Assembly: GCA_002717505.1 (NCBI GenBank)
Contig: PBEB01000074.1
Coordinates: 1-64,000 of the forward strand
Length of the DNA stretch: 64,000 bases
Direction of reading: 5' to 3'
Source: Leptospiraceae bacterium
GTDB lineage: Bacteria; Spirochaetota; Leptospiria; Leptospirales; Leptonemataceae
Within the stretch, counting starts at the first letter, position 1. Every line of letters begins with the position of its first letter. Below are positions 42,033 to 51,346 of this stretch, in pieces. The translations under genes and the position numbers were made by a program. Under the pieces are notes generated by a model. That model was not told the DNA's origin and did no database searches. It saw nothing but the letters and a program-made list of their open reading frames with translations.

Positions 42033-44057
42033 TCAGGTAGCCGGCGCCGGGGAGTGCCCGCCACCCAGGCCGGGAAGATCCTGTCCGCCTTCATGATGAT
42101 CTGGGTGGCTCAGTCTGCGCTGATTTTCCGAAGCCAGATCACCAACGATGGTATTCAGTTCTTCGCCGGTTACGGTTTCCTTATCCAGCAGTTCCTTTGC
42201 AATGCGCTCCAGTTTGTCCTTGTGCTCGCTCAGAAGCTTTCGGCCTTTTTGAAGCTGATCGTCCACGATTCTGCGAATTTCGGAGTCGATGGTGGCAGCG
42301 GTCTCATCGCTGAAGCTTTTGCCGGAAGAGACATCCCGTCCTACGAATACGCTATCATTGTTGGTGGAGTAGTTGATTGTACCCAGTTTCTCAGACATAC
42401 CCCATTCGCATACCATGCGGCGGGCAATGTTTGTGGCACCTCGAATGTCGTCCGAAGCGCCGGTGGATGTATCGTCGTAGATCAATTCCTCGGCCAGGTA
42501 ACCGCCCATGGCAACGCAAATACGGTCATGCCAGTATCGGCTGGGTTCGGAATGCTTGTCTTTCTCAGGAAGCATCATTGTAACTCCCAGAGCACGTCCA
42601 CGAGGAACAATGGTAACTTTATACACCGGATCGGCGTATGGCAGGAGGGTACCCAGAAGGGCGTGGCCCGCTTCGTGATAGGCGGTGGCTTCCTTTTCTT
42701 GAGGAGTCATAAAGAAGCTACGGCGTTCCGGCCCCATAAGAACCTTATCCTTGGCTTCTTCCATTTCATCCTGAGTTACTCGCTTCTTGCCTTTTCTAGC
42801 AGCCAGCAGAGCGGCCTCATTGATCAGGTTGGCCAGGTCAGCTCCCGTGAATCCAGGGGTTCCTCGGGCAATCTTGGATAGAGATACATCGGAAGTAAGG
42901 GGAATCTTTTTCGCATGAATGCGAAGAATCGCTTCTCGACCTTTTACATCTGGAGCATCTACCACAACCTGGCGGTCAAATCGTCCTGGTCTTAGAAGGG
43001 CAGGGTCCAGTACGTCTGCACGGTTGGTGGCCGCCATTACGATGACACCTTCATTTTCTTCGAAGCCATCCATCTCTACCAGCATCTGGTTCAATGTCTG
43101 TTCGCGTTCATCGTGACCGCCGCCCAGGCCTGCGCCTCTAAGTCTACCTACGGCATCAATCTCATCGATAAATACAATACAGGGAGCGTTCTTCTTCGCC
43201 TGATCAAAAAGATCTCTCACTCGGCTGGCACCCACACCAACGAACATCTCCACAAAATCGGAACCGGAAATACTGTAAAAAGGTACTCCTGCTTCGCCGG
43301 CTACAGCTCGAGCGATCAGGGTTTTACCGGTACCGGGAGGACCTACCAGAAGTACACCTTTGGGAATTTTCGCTCCAATGGTCTGAAACTTCTTGGGATC
43401 TTTTAGGAAGTCTACAACCTCAACCAGCTCTTCTTTCGCTTCGTCGCAACCGGCAACATCTAGAAAAGTGACCCGGGTTTTACCTTCGGCATGAAGCTTG
43501 GCTTTGTTTTTTCCAAAGGACATGGCACGATTGCCTGTGCTTTGAATCTGGCGCATCATGAAGATCCATAACAATGCGATGATAATTACGAAAGGAATCA
43601 TTTGAGCAATGGTAATCAGGAAGCTTGATTCCTCCGGATTCACCAGCTTGTAATTAATGTTGTTCTTATCCAGTTGCTCGAGAAGTCCATTGTCCAGCAA
43701 TCCCGGCACCGATTCCACTTCGAAGGGAACGGTCTTTTCCTTCATGCGCTCCGGGTCTTCATTGGTGATTTCCACGCCATCCTTCAGGTAACGTCCCTGA
43801 ATCTTGCGGGGGCCAATCTTTAATACGAAGCTATCGTCGGTAGGATTGGGATTATCTTTCTGATATTTGATACCGCCGGTGTAGATGCGGCCGTACCGCT
43901 CCTGCCCATCCGGGGTAAGCATCTTTTTGAATTGAGAATAGGTGATTTTTTCCGGAGTTTCCTGGCCCGGAAAGATCCCGTTTTGGCCCTGAAAAAAGAA
44001 GAGAATGATGATAATTCCCAGAAACAGGAACAGGAAGTACTTAAAGTTTTTGTTCAT
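42033..44057 (-). CDS. ftsH: ATP-dependent zinc metalloprotease FtsH
   Basis: 674 residues. N-terminal membrane helix (residues 6-24), a periplasmic domain of about 120 residues, a second helix (147-168), the AAA+ module with Walker A GPPGTGKT (239-246), Walker [16 protein letters not shown] region [21 protein letters not shown], and the zinc site HEAGH (461-465) with the third ligand further on in [14 protein letters not shown]. FtsH degrades misassembled membrane proteins and short-lived regulators such as LpxC in many bacteria. Final tail [10 protein letters not shown] is disordered. It is the last gene of the block ispE-glmU-prs-rplY-pth-ftsH and ends before a terminator. Confidence 0.97.
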   Translation of the reverse strand: MNKNFKYFLFLFLGIIIILFFFQGQNGIFPGQETPEKITYSQFKKMLTPDGQERYGRIYTGGIKYQKDNPNPTDDSFVLKIGPRKIQGRYLKDGVEITNEDPERMKEKTVPFEVESVPGLLDNGLLEQLDKNNINYKLVNPEESSFLITIAQMIPFVIIIALLWIFMMRQIQSTGNRAMSFGKNKAKLHAEGKTRVTFLDVAGCDEAKEELVEVVDFLKDPKKFQTIGAKIPKGVLLVGPPGTGKTLIARAVAGEAGVPFYSISGSDFVEMFVGVGASRVRDLFDQAKKNAPCIVFIDEIDAVGRLRGAGLGGGHDEREQTLNQMLVEMDGFEENEGVIVMAATNRADVLDPALLRPGRFDRQVVVDAPDVKGREAILRIHAKKIPLTSDVSLSKIARGTPGFTGADLANLINEAALLAARKGKKRVTQDEMEEAKDKVLMGPERRSFFMTPQEKEATAYHEAGHALLGTLLPYADPVYKVTIVPRGRALGVTMMLPEKDKHSEPSRYWHDRICVAMGGYLAEELIYDDTSTGASDDIRGATNIARRMVCEWGMSEKLGTINYSTNNDSVFVGRDVSSGKSFSDETAATIDSEIRRIVDDQLQKGRKLLSEHKDKLERIAKELLDKETVTGEELNTIVGDLASENQRRLSHPDHHEGGQDLPGLGGGHSPAPAT

Positions 44058-44112
44058 AGGGAAGCCTGTAGACTTAGATCAGTATAGACAGCACCGGGAG
44101 GACCGTCAATTT

Positions 44113-44676
44113 CTAAAGGCGGAATTTTTCCACCACTTCGTCAATGTCGCCCTGGGTAATGGACCGGATAGCTGCTTCTGCGTCGTTAATGATGTTGATC
44201 AATTGAACGTTTTCCAGGGGATCGAACTCCTGGTTTACATATTGCTCGCGCTTCTTCTTGGATGCGCTCTTGCCCACAATGCCTACTCGAACGCGAATAA
44301 AATTGGGGGATTTTAGAGCGATGGCAAGATTGTCGATGCCCGGATGGCCATGATTGATCCCGCCCTGTTCAACAACGATCTTGCCCAGATCCAGAGCGAA
44401 ATCGTCCATGATGACGATGATGTCTTCGGGCTTGATTCGCAGGAAGGATGCAATGTACAGCGCCGCCTCCCCGGCGAGCTCGGCATAGGTCTGGGGCTTC
44501 AGAAGCACTACTTCTTCGCCTTCAAACTCACCGCGCCCGATCAGGGATTTCTTTTTCTTGGTGCGAATATCTATGTTATTGTTATTGGCGATTACATCGA
44601 GGATCTTGAAGCCAATGTTTGACCTCCGATTGATGTACTTTTCCCCGGGATTTCCCAGGCCAATAATCAGCTTCAT
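44113..44676 (-). CDS. pth: Peptidyl-tRNA hydrolase
   Basis: 187 residues. Recycles peptidyl-tRNAs that drop off the ribosome. The N terminus MKLIIGLGNPGEKYINRRSNIGF is diagnostic (catalytic-type Asn in GLGNPG), though the usual catalytic His of RHNxG is Ser here (RRSNIGF), an oddity worth noting. LLKPQTYAELAGEA matches LxKPxTxMNxSG with Ala-Glu replacing Met-Asn, and DDFALDLGKIVVEQGGINHGHPGIDNL (normally GGxxGHNGLxS) is recognisable but altered. It sits 14 bp after rplY and 55 bp before ftsH. Because several family-invariant positions differ, activity may be changed. Confidence 0.85.
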   Translation of the reverse strand: MKLIIGLGNPGEKYINRRSNIGFKILDVIANNNNIDIRTKKKKSLIGRGEFEGEEVVLLKPQTYAELAGEAALYIASFLRIKPEDIIVIMDDFALDLGKIVVEQGGINHGHPGIDNLAIALKSPNFIRVRVGIVGKSASKKKREQYVNQEFDPLENVQLINIINDAEAAIRSITQGDIDEVVEKFRL

Positions 44677-44690
44677 AGACTACCCTCGAA

Positions 44691-45296
44691 TCAGGATTCA
44701 GCTGCTGCTTCAGCTTCACCTGGTTCCTTGTCCGCCATTACAGTCATTCTGGATTGTGCGATTTTGCAGATGATAGGATTGCCTTTCATCATGATGTCCC
44801 AATCGCCCGGAATATCCAGATCTTTCAGGTGGATTTGTCCGCCTACCTGCAGATTCGTAATGTCCACTTCGATTTTCTCTTTTAGAGATCCCGGCGGAGT
44901 TCGCACTCGCAGCTGACGAATGTAGTGTTCCAGTGCCCCACCAGCTTTTACTCCGCGAGCGAAGCCTTTGGTTTCCACGGGAACATTGACTCGTAGCTTT
45001 TGAGAAGGGTTGATTCGGTAAAGATCTACGTGTAATACTTCGCCTGATACCGGATGACGCTGGATTTCTTTGGCCAGAACCTTGATGGTTCCTTCGCCTT
45101 CAACATCCAGTTGGATCTCGGAACTTTGACGAAGACCGGATTGAATCAGGCGATCAAAATCTTTGGCATCCAATTCCAATGCCTCGGCTTTTCCGCTTCC
45201 AATCAGGTTCGCGGGCACTTTTCCCGCAACGCGGCTACGACGAGCGACGTTCTTTCCTCTTCCATCGCGCTTGGTTGCTGCAATTTTTCTTTCCAT
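44691..45296 (-). CDS. rplY: 50S ribosomal protein L25/general stress protein Ctc
   Basis: 201 residues. N-terminal L25 domain (residues 1-90) binds 5S rRNA, with RDGRGKNVARRSRVAGKVPANLIG and VLHVDLYRI. The C-terminal TL5/CTC domain (about 95-180: VNVPVETKGFARGVKAGGALEHYIRQLRVRTPPGSLKEKIEVDI) is typical of the long form found outside Enterobacteria. An Ala/Glu tail closes the protein. It is located between prs and pth, the order seen in many bacteria, and is probably in the same transcript. Confidence 0.95.
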   Translation of the reverse strand: MERKIAATKRDGRGKNVARRSRVAGKVPANLIGSGKAEALELDAKDFDRLIQSGLRQSSEIQLDVEGEGTIKVLAKEIQRHPVSGEVLHVDLYRINPSQKLRVNVPVETKGFARGVKAGGALEHYIRQLRVRTPPGSLKEKIEVDITNLQVGGQIHLKDLDIPGDWDIMMKGNPIICKIAQSRMTVMADKEPGEAEAAAES

Positions 45297-45351
45297 TTTT
45301 CTACCTCGAATGATTTCCTGATGCCAATTTTCGCTGTATGGGCCCTTCCTA

Positions 45352-46290
45352 TTAGAGGAAAAGAGAACTTACAGACTCCTCATTATGAATTCTGCGAATC
45401 GCTTCGCCTACCAGACCGGCCACTGAAAGCTGAGTGATCTTTTCGATCTTCCTGGCTTCTGGAAGCTGGATACTGTTCGTAAATATTACTTCATCTATGG
45501 AGCTTTCCTTCAGGCGATCCACTGCAGGTCCAGAGAGCACAGCATGGGTGGCCGCAGCCATAACGGAAGCAGCTCCACTTTCTTTCAACGCTGAGGCGGC
45601 CTTGGTAATCGTTCCGCCTGTATCGATCATATCATCAAATAGAATACAATTTCGGTCTTTGACATCCCCAATTACATGCATCACTTCCGAAACATTGGCA
45701 CGGGGCCGTCTTTTATCGATGATGGCCAGGCCCGCTCCTATCTGGCGAGCCAGGAATCGGGCTCGTTCTACGCCACCAGAGTCTGGAGAAACCACCACAG
45801 GATCTTGCAGCTTCTTTTCGTTCAGATACTTTACGAATACCGGAGCGGCATACAGATGATCCACCGGTACTTTGAAAAATCCCTGAATCTGATCTGCATG
45901 GAGGTCCATGGTGAGCAGTCGATTGGGTCCCATGGACTCAATGAGGTCGGCGGCCACTCTTGCTGAAATGGGAACTCGTGGTTCGCTTTTTCTATCCTGA
46001 CGGCCATACCCGTAGTAGGGAATTACAGCGGTAATTCTCTTGGCGCTGGCCCGACGAATGGCATCCAGCATCAGAAAGAGCTCCATCAAATGGTCGTTGG
46101 CTGGTTCGGAAGTAGGCTGAACAATAAATACATCGCGTCCCCGGATGTTCTCTTCGATCTTAACGGAGATTTCTCCGTCGGAGAACTTCTTGATTGTGGC
46201 TACGCTCAGACGAGTGCCCAGGTATTTGGCTATTTCCCCGGCCAGTTCCTGGTTGGCGCTTCCTGAAAATATTAGTAGTTCGTAGCTCAT
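45352..46290 (-). CDS. prs: Ribose-phosphate pyrophosphokinase
   Basis: 312 residues from ATG 46290 ([17 protein letters not shown]), preceded by AGGAGAT; the longer frame to 46323 would overlap the glmU stop region and lacks a ribosome site. It makes PRPP from ribose 5-phosphate and ATP. The motifs [61 protein letters not shown] and the PRPP loop [11 protein letters not shown] are all present. Supplies PRPP for nucleotide, histidine and tryptophan synthesis. Translation follows glmU by 36 bp. Confidence 0.97.
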   Translation of the reverse strand: MSYELLIFSGSANQELAGEIAKYLGTRLSVATIKKFSDGEISVKIEENIRGRDVFIVQPTSEPANDHLMELFLMLDAIRRASAKRITAVIPYYGYGRQDRKSEPRVPISARVAADLIESMGPNRLLTMDLHADQIQGFFKVPVDHLYAAPVFVKYLNEKKLQDPVVVSPDSGGVERARFLARQIGAGLAIIDKRRPRANVSEVMHVIGDVKDRNCILFDDMIDTGGTITKAASALKESGAASVMAAATHAVLSGPAVDRLKESSIDEVIFTNSIQLPEARKIEKITQLSVAGLVGEAIRRIHNEESVSSLFL

Positions 46291-46326
46291 ATCTCCTGCC
46301 TGGCTTTCCGCTGAATCCAGCATGGC

Positions 46327-47112
46327 TCAGGATCCGCTTACGGCTCTTTGCTCCGTATGAAATCGATTATATTTCTCTTCCAGGCTGGCCAGTTCGTCCA
46401 CGGTATTGGCTCCCAGAGTCTGATCTGTATCGTTCAGGATCAATGTGCCGATTTTTCTGTTCTGGCCGCGATATACCTGCACAGCATCCGGTAGATAGTA
46501 TTCATTCTGCTTGTTGCTGGAATCTATGCGAGTTAGGATTTCAAAAATGCCCGGTGATTCAAAGATGTAGGTCCCAGCATTGGATTCTTTGATTTTACGA
46601 GTTTCCTCGTCCGCATCCTTTTCCTCGACAATGCGCTCCAGAAATCCATCTGCATCCCGAACGAGTCTGCCATAGCCAGTGGGATCCGGTTGTACAGAGG
46701 AAAGAACACATGCGGCCACATCCTGGGATTCCTGAGCCTGGAATAATTGCTCAAAGGTTTCTGGCTGAATCAAAGGCATATCGCCGGAGGTCACCAGGAG
46801 GGTGCCGGATTCATCGCCAATGGCTTCCTTCGCAGCAAGAAGGGCATGGGCTGTACCTTTTTGCTCGGTTTGCTCGGCAAATACTACCTGAGGATATTCC
46901 TTCAGATCGATGCGACTCTTAACTTCTTCCTGGCGATAGCCTACAACGACAGCGATCTTCGTTAGGTTTAATGATTTCAGATTCTCCAGAACGTGCTGGA
47001 TCATGGGCTTTCCGGCCACGGACAGAGCTACCTTGGGCAGCTCGGATTTCATCCGGGTACCTTTTCCTGCGGCCAGTATTACAGCCATGCGATTTGTGGA
47101 GGTAGATGCCAT
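46327..47112 (-). CDS. glmU: GlmU-like N-acetylglucosamine-1-phosphate uridyltransferase, pyrophosphorylase domain only
   Basis: 261 residues against about 450 for a bifunctional GlmU. The nucleotidyltransferase domain is complete: VILAAGKGTRMKSELPKVALSVAGKPMI, QTEQKGTAHALLAA, VTSGDMPLI and NEYYLPDAV. The left-handed beta-helix acetyltransferase domain is missing; the gene stops at normal length for the first domain and runs straight into prs, so this is not a frameshift. It would make UDP-GlcNAc from GlcNAc-1-P. The acetylation of GlcN-1-P must come from another protein. The start at 47112 is 26 bp from tRNA-Gln; an alternative ATG is at 47088. Confidence 0.88.
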   Translation of the reverse strand: MASTSTNRMAVILAAGKGTRMKSELPKVALSVAGKPMIQHVLENLKSLNLTKIAVVVGYRQEEVKSRIDLKEYPQVVFAEQTEQKGTAHALLAAKEAIGDESGTLLVTSGDMPLIQPETFEQLFQAQESQDVAACVLSSVQPDPTGYGRLVRDADGFLERIVEEKDADEETRKIKESNAGTYIFESPGIFEILTRIDSSNKQNEYYLPDAVQVYRGQNRKIGTLILNDTDQTLGANTVDELASLEEKYNRFHTEQRAVSGS

Positions 47113-47138
47113 GCGCTAACCAATCGAGCGGGAAGATG

Positions 47139-47210
47139 CTGGGCCGGGAGGATTCGAACCTCCGTATGTCGATACCAAAAACCGATGCCTTACCGCTTGG
47201 CGACGGCCCA
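47139..47210 (-). tRNA. tRNA-Gln (anticodon TTG)
   Basis: 72 nt. Acceptor TGGGCCG pairs with CGGCCCA, D arm GCCAAGCGGTAAGGC, anticodon loop TTTTGGT with TTG at the centre, T arm GGAGG-TTCGAAT-CCTCC, discriminator G, no encoded CCA. It lies between ispE and glmU, in the same direction, 7 bp after the ispE stop, so it is probably processed out of the polycistronic transcript. Confidence 0.95.
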
Positions 47211-47217
47211 ATATGTT

Positions 47218-48288
47218 TTATTCCCAGAGTGCAAACGTTTCAAATGGCAGCTCTGGATATTGGCTTTTCAGGCTGTCCAGAGCTTCAGTTGCTCTCTGAC
47301 CACTGCTATAAAGCCCATACAGAGCTGAACCACTGCCCGAAAGTGAGGAGTAGTCAGCACCAGTCTGAACCAATGATTGCTTGATTTGAGCCAGATCCGG
47401 ATGCATTGCAAACACCGGTTCTTCAAAATCGTTGGTCCAGTGTGCCAGGCGACCCCACTCTCCAGCGGCAATAGCATGCCAGTCTGAATCGCTTAGCAGA
47501 GACCCAAGTTTTGCATCCTCGCTTTGCTGTAAAGGCCTTTTCAATCTACTGTACGCCTCTGAAGTGGATACAAACAGTCCTGGAAAGCATAGAACACCGT
47601 ACAGAGGTCCGGCCTTCTTTGGTTGGATGCGTTCGCCGGTCCCTTCCACCAGGGCCGGTGTATTATCCAGAAAGAATGTGACATCGGCACCCAGTTCCGG
47701 GGCCATTGCTCTGGCATGGCTCATAGATATCCAGTTCTGGCTTACACCGTACAACAATATCAAAGCGGCATTGGCTGAACCAGCGCCAACACCAGTGCCT
47801 GGAGGGATGCGTTTTTGTATCTGGATGCTGAATTCGGGCAAGGATCCCGAGTCTGAATAATCGGACCGATGCTGTTGTAGAAGCGTCACTGCTCGCATCA
47901 TCAAATTCCTATCCAGGTTGGGTCCTCGCTCGCTTACATCCTCGAAGGCTTGCCGAATGGAGTCCGGCCCTGCAATCAGGTTTTCGGAGCTGAAACTGAA
48001 ATGGTCCGCTGTCTGAAACTGGATAGAGTCTCCGGGAAAGACCGGAGCTGGTTTCACAGAGGGATATTCCACGTAATCCACGGTTGGATCAGAATTGGCT
48101 TTCGTTGATCCGAGAGCGGCTTGAGGCGTCCGCTCCCCGGGGGCCTGAGCACCAGCTTCGCCAGCACCGGGCTTCAGAGAGCCCAGCCGAATTGGCAAAA
48201 AGAGACTGTAGATTTGATGGAGTCCGTTCTTGTTGGCCAGCCGCGGACCCACGGTGAGGCCCAGGTTGATCTTACACGGACATTGCAC
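47218..48288 (-). CDS. ispE: 4-diphosphocytidyl-2-C-methyl-D-erythritol kinase IspE with an insertion
   Basis: 356 residues against about 285 for the family. GHMP kinase of the MEP isoprenoid pathway. The N-terminal CPCKINLGLTVGPRLANKNGLHQIYSLFLPI and ATP motif KRIPPGTGVGAGSANAAL are clear, as is the C-terminal SLSGSGSALYG. The extra length is a Pro/Ala/Gly-rich, poorly conserved segment of about 50-60 residues (roughly 38-85) directly after the first strand pair. I use GTG 48288, the start giving the complete N-terminal motif; there is no good Shine-Dalgarno sequence. First gene of the block ending with ftsH. Confidence 0.9.
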   Translation of the reverse strand: MQCPCKINLGLTVGPRLANKNGLHQIYSLFLPIRLGSLKPGAGEAGAQAPGERTPQAALGSTKANSDPTVDYVEYPSVKPAPVFPGDSIQFQTADHFSFSSENLIAGPDSIRQAFEDVSERGPNLDRNLMMRAVTLLQQHRSDYSDSGSLPEFSIQIQKRIPPGTGVGAGSANAALILLYGVSQNWISMSHARAMAPELGADVTFFLDNTPALVEGTGERIQPKKAGPLYGVLCFPGLFVSTSEAYSRLKRPLQQSEDAKLGSLLSDSDWHAIAAGEWGRLAHWTNDFEEPVFAMHPDLAQIKQSLVQTGADYSSLSGSGSALYGLYSSGQRATEALDSLKSQYPELPFETFALWE

Positions 48289-48299
48289 AGCTGGAGGAG

Positions 48300-48320
48300 A
48301 GCATTCCTTCGAGGAATGCT
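48300..48320. repeat. Hairpin AGCATTCC-TTCGA-GGAATGCT between rpmG and ispE
   Basis: Perfect 8-bp stem, 5-base loop, located 4 bp after the rpmG stop on the minus strand and 11 bp before the ispE start. There is no T-run, so it is a weak terminator, a processing site, or a stabilising hairpin for the rpmG mRNA. Confidence 0.5.
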
Positions 48321-48324
48321 TGAA

Positions 48325-48483
48325 TTATTTGCTGATCTTTTTCTCTACGAACTTCACATACTTGCGAACTTTTGGATCGAACTTATTCACTTCCAGTTTC
48401 TCAGTATGGAGCTTCTTATTCTTGGTCGTAGTATAGAAATATCCCGTTCCAGCAGTGGACTCAAGCTTGATTATTTCTCTCAT
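48325..48483 (-). CDS. rpmG: 50S ribosomal protein L33
   Basis: 52 residues from ATG 48483 ([17 protein letters not shown]), with AAGGA directly upstream; an open frame extends to 48516 without a ribosome site. The sequence [33 protein letters not shown] is unmistakably L33. It lacks the CxxC zinc pairs, so it is the zinc-independent form. It precedes ispE with 36 bp between genes. It is divergent from the ankyrin gene. Confidence 0.95.
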   Translation of the reverse strand: MREIIKLESTAGTGYFYTTTKNKKLHTEKLEVNKFDPKVRKYVKFVEKKISK

Positions 48484-48669
48484 GATTCCTTTTTTCTCAG
48501 ACCCGTCTGGCGTCAATTCACTAAACTATACGGGGCAAATCCCTGGATAAGCAAGGCCTTTCCTCGGTGGAGCCACAGGACGGATTTTTTATGTCTGCCC
48601 CTTAATTCAGGGCATTTCTGTCCGATGCCAGAATGGCGGCCTAATAGAATACATTGCCGGAGGGAGCCT

Positions 48670-50226
48670 TTGGAAATCAACATTCCCCGCAAAGCGAATC
48701 GAGTTCTGGGTTCGGCAGCCCTTGCTCTGGCCTGGATGGCCATTGGTTTGTCATTCGTAAAACCTTCCCTGGCCAATGAGCCCAGTGCCACAGATATCCT
48801 GTTGCGAGATGCTGATTCCTGCAATTTAAGGGGAGTGGAATTGGCGCTGGAGCACGATGCCGATCCCAATGCTAAATCAAGAGATGGAAAGACTGCCGCC
48901 ATGTATATTCTGGAGTGCAAAACCAGAATAGGTCTATGGGAGTGGCCCGGTGCGGTTCGGTTGGAGGTTACTATTCTTTCAGGCCTCGCGCAACTTCTGG
49001 ATGCGGGCGCTGATCCAGGTCAGAGAGATAGCAAGAATCGAAGCCTTTTAGAATATGCCTTTACGGCCCGGCATTTCCCGGCTGTTCAACTTCTTCTGGA
49101 GGCCGGTGCTGATTTTGGCTCCGGAGATTGTTCTGGTAAAGGTGCCGTAAAGGCATTTCTCACGAACTATGTGCATGCCTTTGAATACATCCGATTTCCG
49201 GTGCAGGAGGAGCAAAGGCTGTATGAAAGGGTGGTTCTAGAGATTCTAAAGAGTTGCGATTCGAACCAGCGTCAGGAATTCCTATCGCAACTCCTGGAGG
49301 GTGCTCTTCGAACTGCTCACTTTGAGGCCATACCGTTCCTGATGGAACTGGAAGCCAGGCCTCCACCTCGCTGGCAAGACGACGGACCGCTTCTAACGCT
49401 GCTTCAATACTCAGAGGATGCGGCCTATGTTGCCCTGGAGTCTCTTCTGAGCAGCGATTTCGCCCATGAGATTGCTCAGTGGAAAACCGTGCCAGCACTA
49501 CATCAAGCCGCTTTGCTGGGAAATACGCAAGCTCTCATGTTGATGATTGAGTCTGGCCTTCCGGCCGATAGTCGGGCCGAATCAAAAGAAACGGCTCTGC
49601 ACGTTGCTGCGCTATTCGGGCATACTGATGCGATGCGGTATTTGATTTCGCAGGGGCTATCTATAGAGAGTAAGACCAGAGCAGGTCGAACTCCTCTAAT
49701 GTTTGCCGTGCAGAGCGGTGAATTGGAGGCTGTGGCTTACCTGCTCCAGAAAGGGGCCTCTATTCATGCGAAAGACCAGGATGATGTTACGGCGCTCCAT
49801 ATTGCTGTAAAGTTCGCCGACAAATTTCCTTTCCGGCGGACGATGATGGGGAGCCGAGAACGTAGCGATTTTTCCCTCAACCGGGTCTGGTCATTGGAAG
49901 GTCGCAAAATCGATCTGGTGGATCTGCAACGGATTCGGCCGGATGGTTCCCTGGTTGAGGTGAAGGATCCGCCACATGACTATAGAGAGGATTCGAGACG
50001 GCTGGAGGAGGTGCGGCCTACTGAGCCTTCGAAGGAAGAGATTGTGGAGAAACCACCACAGAAGGAAGAGGTGGATGAACCGGAAGTCAGGACGAAAGTC
50101 CTGGAGTTATTGCTGGAGAGAGGTGCCAGGCCCAATGCAAGGGATTCTGCTGGAAGAGTTCCTCTGGATTTCGCTTCCGAAGCAGCGCGACCGGTGGTCG
50201 CTCCAATATTGCGCAAATACAATTGA
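48670..50226 (+). CDS. Exported ankyrin-repeat protein
   Basis: 518 residues from the TTG at 48670, chosen because GGAGG lies six bases upstream and it gives a clean signal peptide (KANRVLGSAALALAWMAIGLSF, cleavage near SLANEP); the open frame continues to 48121 but there antisense to rpmG and ispE. Ankyrin repeats are seen in the N-terminal part (CNLRGVELALEHDADPNAKSRDGKTAAMYI, AVQLLLEAGADF) and strongly at residues about 275-390 (TALHVAALFGHTDAMRYLISQGLSIESKTRAGRTPLMFAVQSGELEAVAYLLQKGASIHAK). A charged linker precedes a final repeat (LLLERGARPNARDSAGRVPLDFA). Probably a periplasmic protein-binding scaffold. Unrelated to the ispE block. Confidence 0.85.
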   Translation: MEINIPRKANRVLGSAALALAWMAIGLSFVKPSLANEPSATDILLRDADSCNLRGVELALEHDADPNAKSRDGKTAAMYILECKTRIGLWEWPGAVRLEVTILSGLAQLLDAGADPGQRDSKNRSLLEYAFTARHFPAVQLLLEAGADFGSGDCSGKGAVKAFLTNYVHAFEYIRFPVQEEQRLYERVVLEILKSCDSNQRQEFLSQLLEGALRTAHFEAIPFLMELEARPPPRWQDDGPLLTLLQYSEDAAYVALESLLSSDFAHEIAQWKTVPALHQAALLGNTQALMLMIESGLPADSRAESKETALHVAALFGHTDAMRYLISQGLSIESKTRAGRTPLMFAVQSGELEAVAYLLQKGASIHAKDQDDVTALHIAVKFADKFPFRRTMMGSRERSDFSLNRVWSLEGRKIDLVDLQRIRPDGSLVEVKDPPHDYREDSRRLEEVRPTEPSKEEIVEKPPQKEEVDEPEVRTKVLELLLERGARPNARDSAGRVPLDFASEAARPVVAPILRKYN

Positions 50227-50315
50227 TAGATTAGAAATGAGCTCCCGATCAAGGAGCTGCTACTCCGGGCCTGGCCGCGGAGCCATGGCCCTGTGCCGTC
50301 AATTCACAAAGATCA

Positions 50316-51119
50316 TCAATTTACGATGAGCTTGCGCAGGAGCTCCCTCTCTTCGGCATCGAAGTATTTTTCGTTTTCTGCCATGATGGTTTTGATCATA
50401 TCCACACTCATATAGTCGATGGTGCGGCTGTAAGCAATGTCGTTGTAGGGCTCAAACCATTGGAAAATGAAGCCACCGGGTTTTTCCCAGATGTCGGCAC
50501 CTCGCATGGTCTCCTCATCCACCGTGGACCGGGTTTTCTGACCGTAGGTCTTTTCCAGTTTCTCGCCAATCCATTTGGACTGGATAAAGGGTAGAATGAC
50601 GCGTACGTGGAAAAGCCGGCCTTCCATGGTATCGTACTCTTCTTCCGTGAGCTGATGGTTGTTCAGTTTGGCTACATTCAGGGGGCTTTTGTAGAAGTTA
50701 TATCTATAGAGAATATCGTTTCTTTTGACCAGGATGTAACGGTCCTCCACAGCCATTACAATTTCGATGCGCTCCGGAGTATTGGCAGCCGTAGCCAGGT
50801 CCTGGAATCGTTTTTTTACCGCGGAATAATTGGTCATCCAGGGCGTGTCAGCAAAGCCGTTCAGTTCAGCGTTTCCGGCATCGACAGCAGGTTGTTCAAA
50901 CTCTCCCGGAGCTTCGGCAAGGATGATCTCTCCCTCATCGCGCATCGGGGCCTCCGCCAGCTCCATGGAATCTGTGGGCCCGGTTTCATAGAGATTTAGA
51001 TCTCGGTCCGTTTCGTTGTCTCGGGCCGTCACCAGACTGGGCAAAATGACCATGGCTGGAATGGCTAAATAGAGAGCCATCAACGTCAGGCCCCAGAATG
51101 TATGCTTACTACCCCGCAT
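50316..51119 (-). CDS. Conserved hypothetical membrane-anchored protein
   Basis: 267 residues. One membrane segment at residues 10-32 (LTLMALYLAIPAMVILPSLV), either an uncleaved anchor or a signal peptide, then an acidic low-complexity stretch to about residue 85, and a folded C-terminal domain (TNYSAVKKRFQDLATAANTPERIEIVMAVEDRYILVKRNDILYRYNFYKSP, ... YMSVDMIKTIMAENEKYFDAEERELLRKL). I do not recognise a family; homologues appear to be leptospiral. Monocistronic; 225 bp from the next gene upstream. Confidence 0.7.
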   Translation of the reverse strand: MRGSKHTFWGLTLMALYLAIPAMVILPSLVTARDNETDRDLNLYETGPTDSMELAEAPMRDEGEIILAEAPGEFEQPAVDAGNAELNGFADTPWMTNYSAVKKRFQDLATAANTPERIEIVMAVEDRYILVKRNDILYRYNFYKSPLNVAKLNNHQLTEEEYDTMEGRLFHVRVILPFIQSKWIGEKLEKTYGQKTRSTVDEETMRGADIWEKPGGFIFQWFEPYNDIAYSRTIDYMSVDMIKTIMAENEKYFDAEERELLRKLIVN

Positions 51120-51346
51120 AGTTCCACTATCGGAGATTTTTTATTTTTCTCCAAGGAATATTATGGCCGATGCTCCGGGGCTTTTCGCATTCTTGAGCTG
51201 GAATGGAAGCGCTCCGGTCCACCTGAACTACTCAAATTCGGCCGCGGAGATGCATTCTGCCGGAGGTAGGTCCAGAAACTCCGAACCTTGAAATCGCATT
51301 GTCTGCGCACCTTCTCTTGGTTGCTGTGCAAAACCGGCCCTGAGCA

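Noticed and set aside
42054-42881. 275-codon plus frame opposite ftsH
   Set aside because: Complement of the ftsH coding sequence; FtsH motifs are unambiguous on the minus strand.
48121-48669. Upstream extension of the ankyrin ORF by 183 codons
   Set aside because: That part is antisense to rpmG and ispE; the TTG at 48670 has a good ribosome site and gives a signal peptide.
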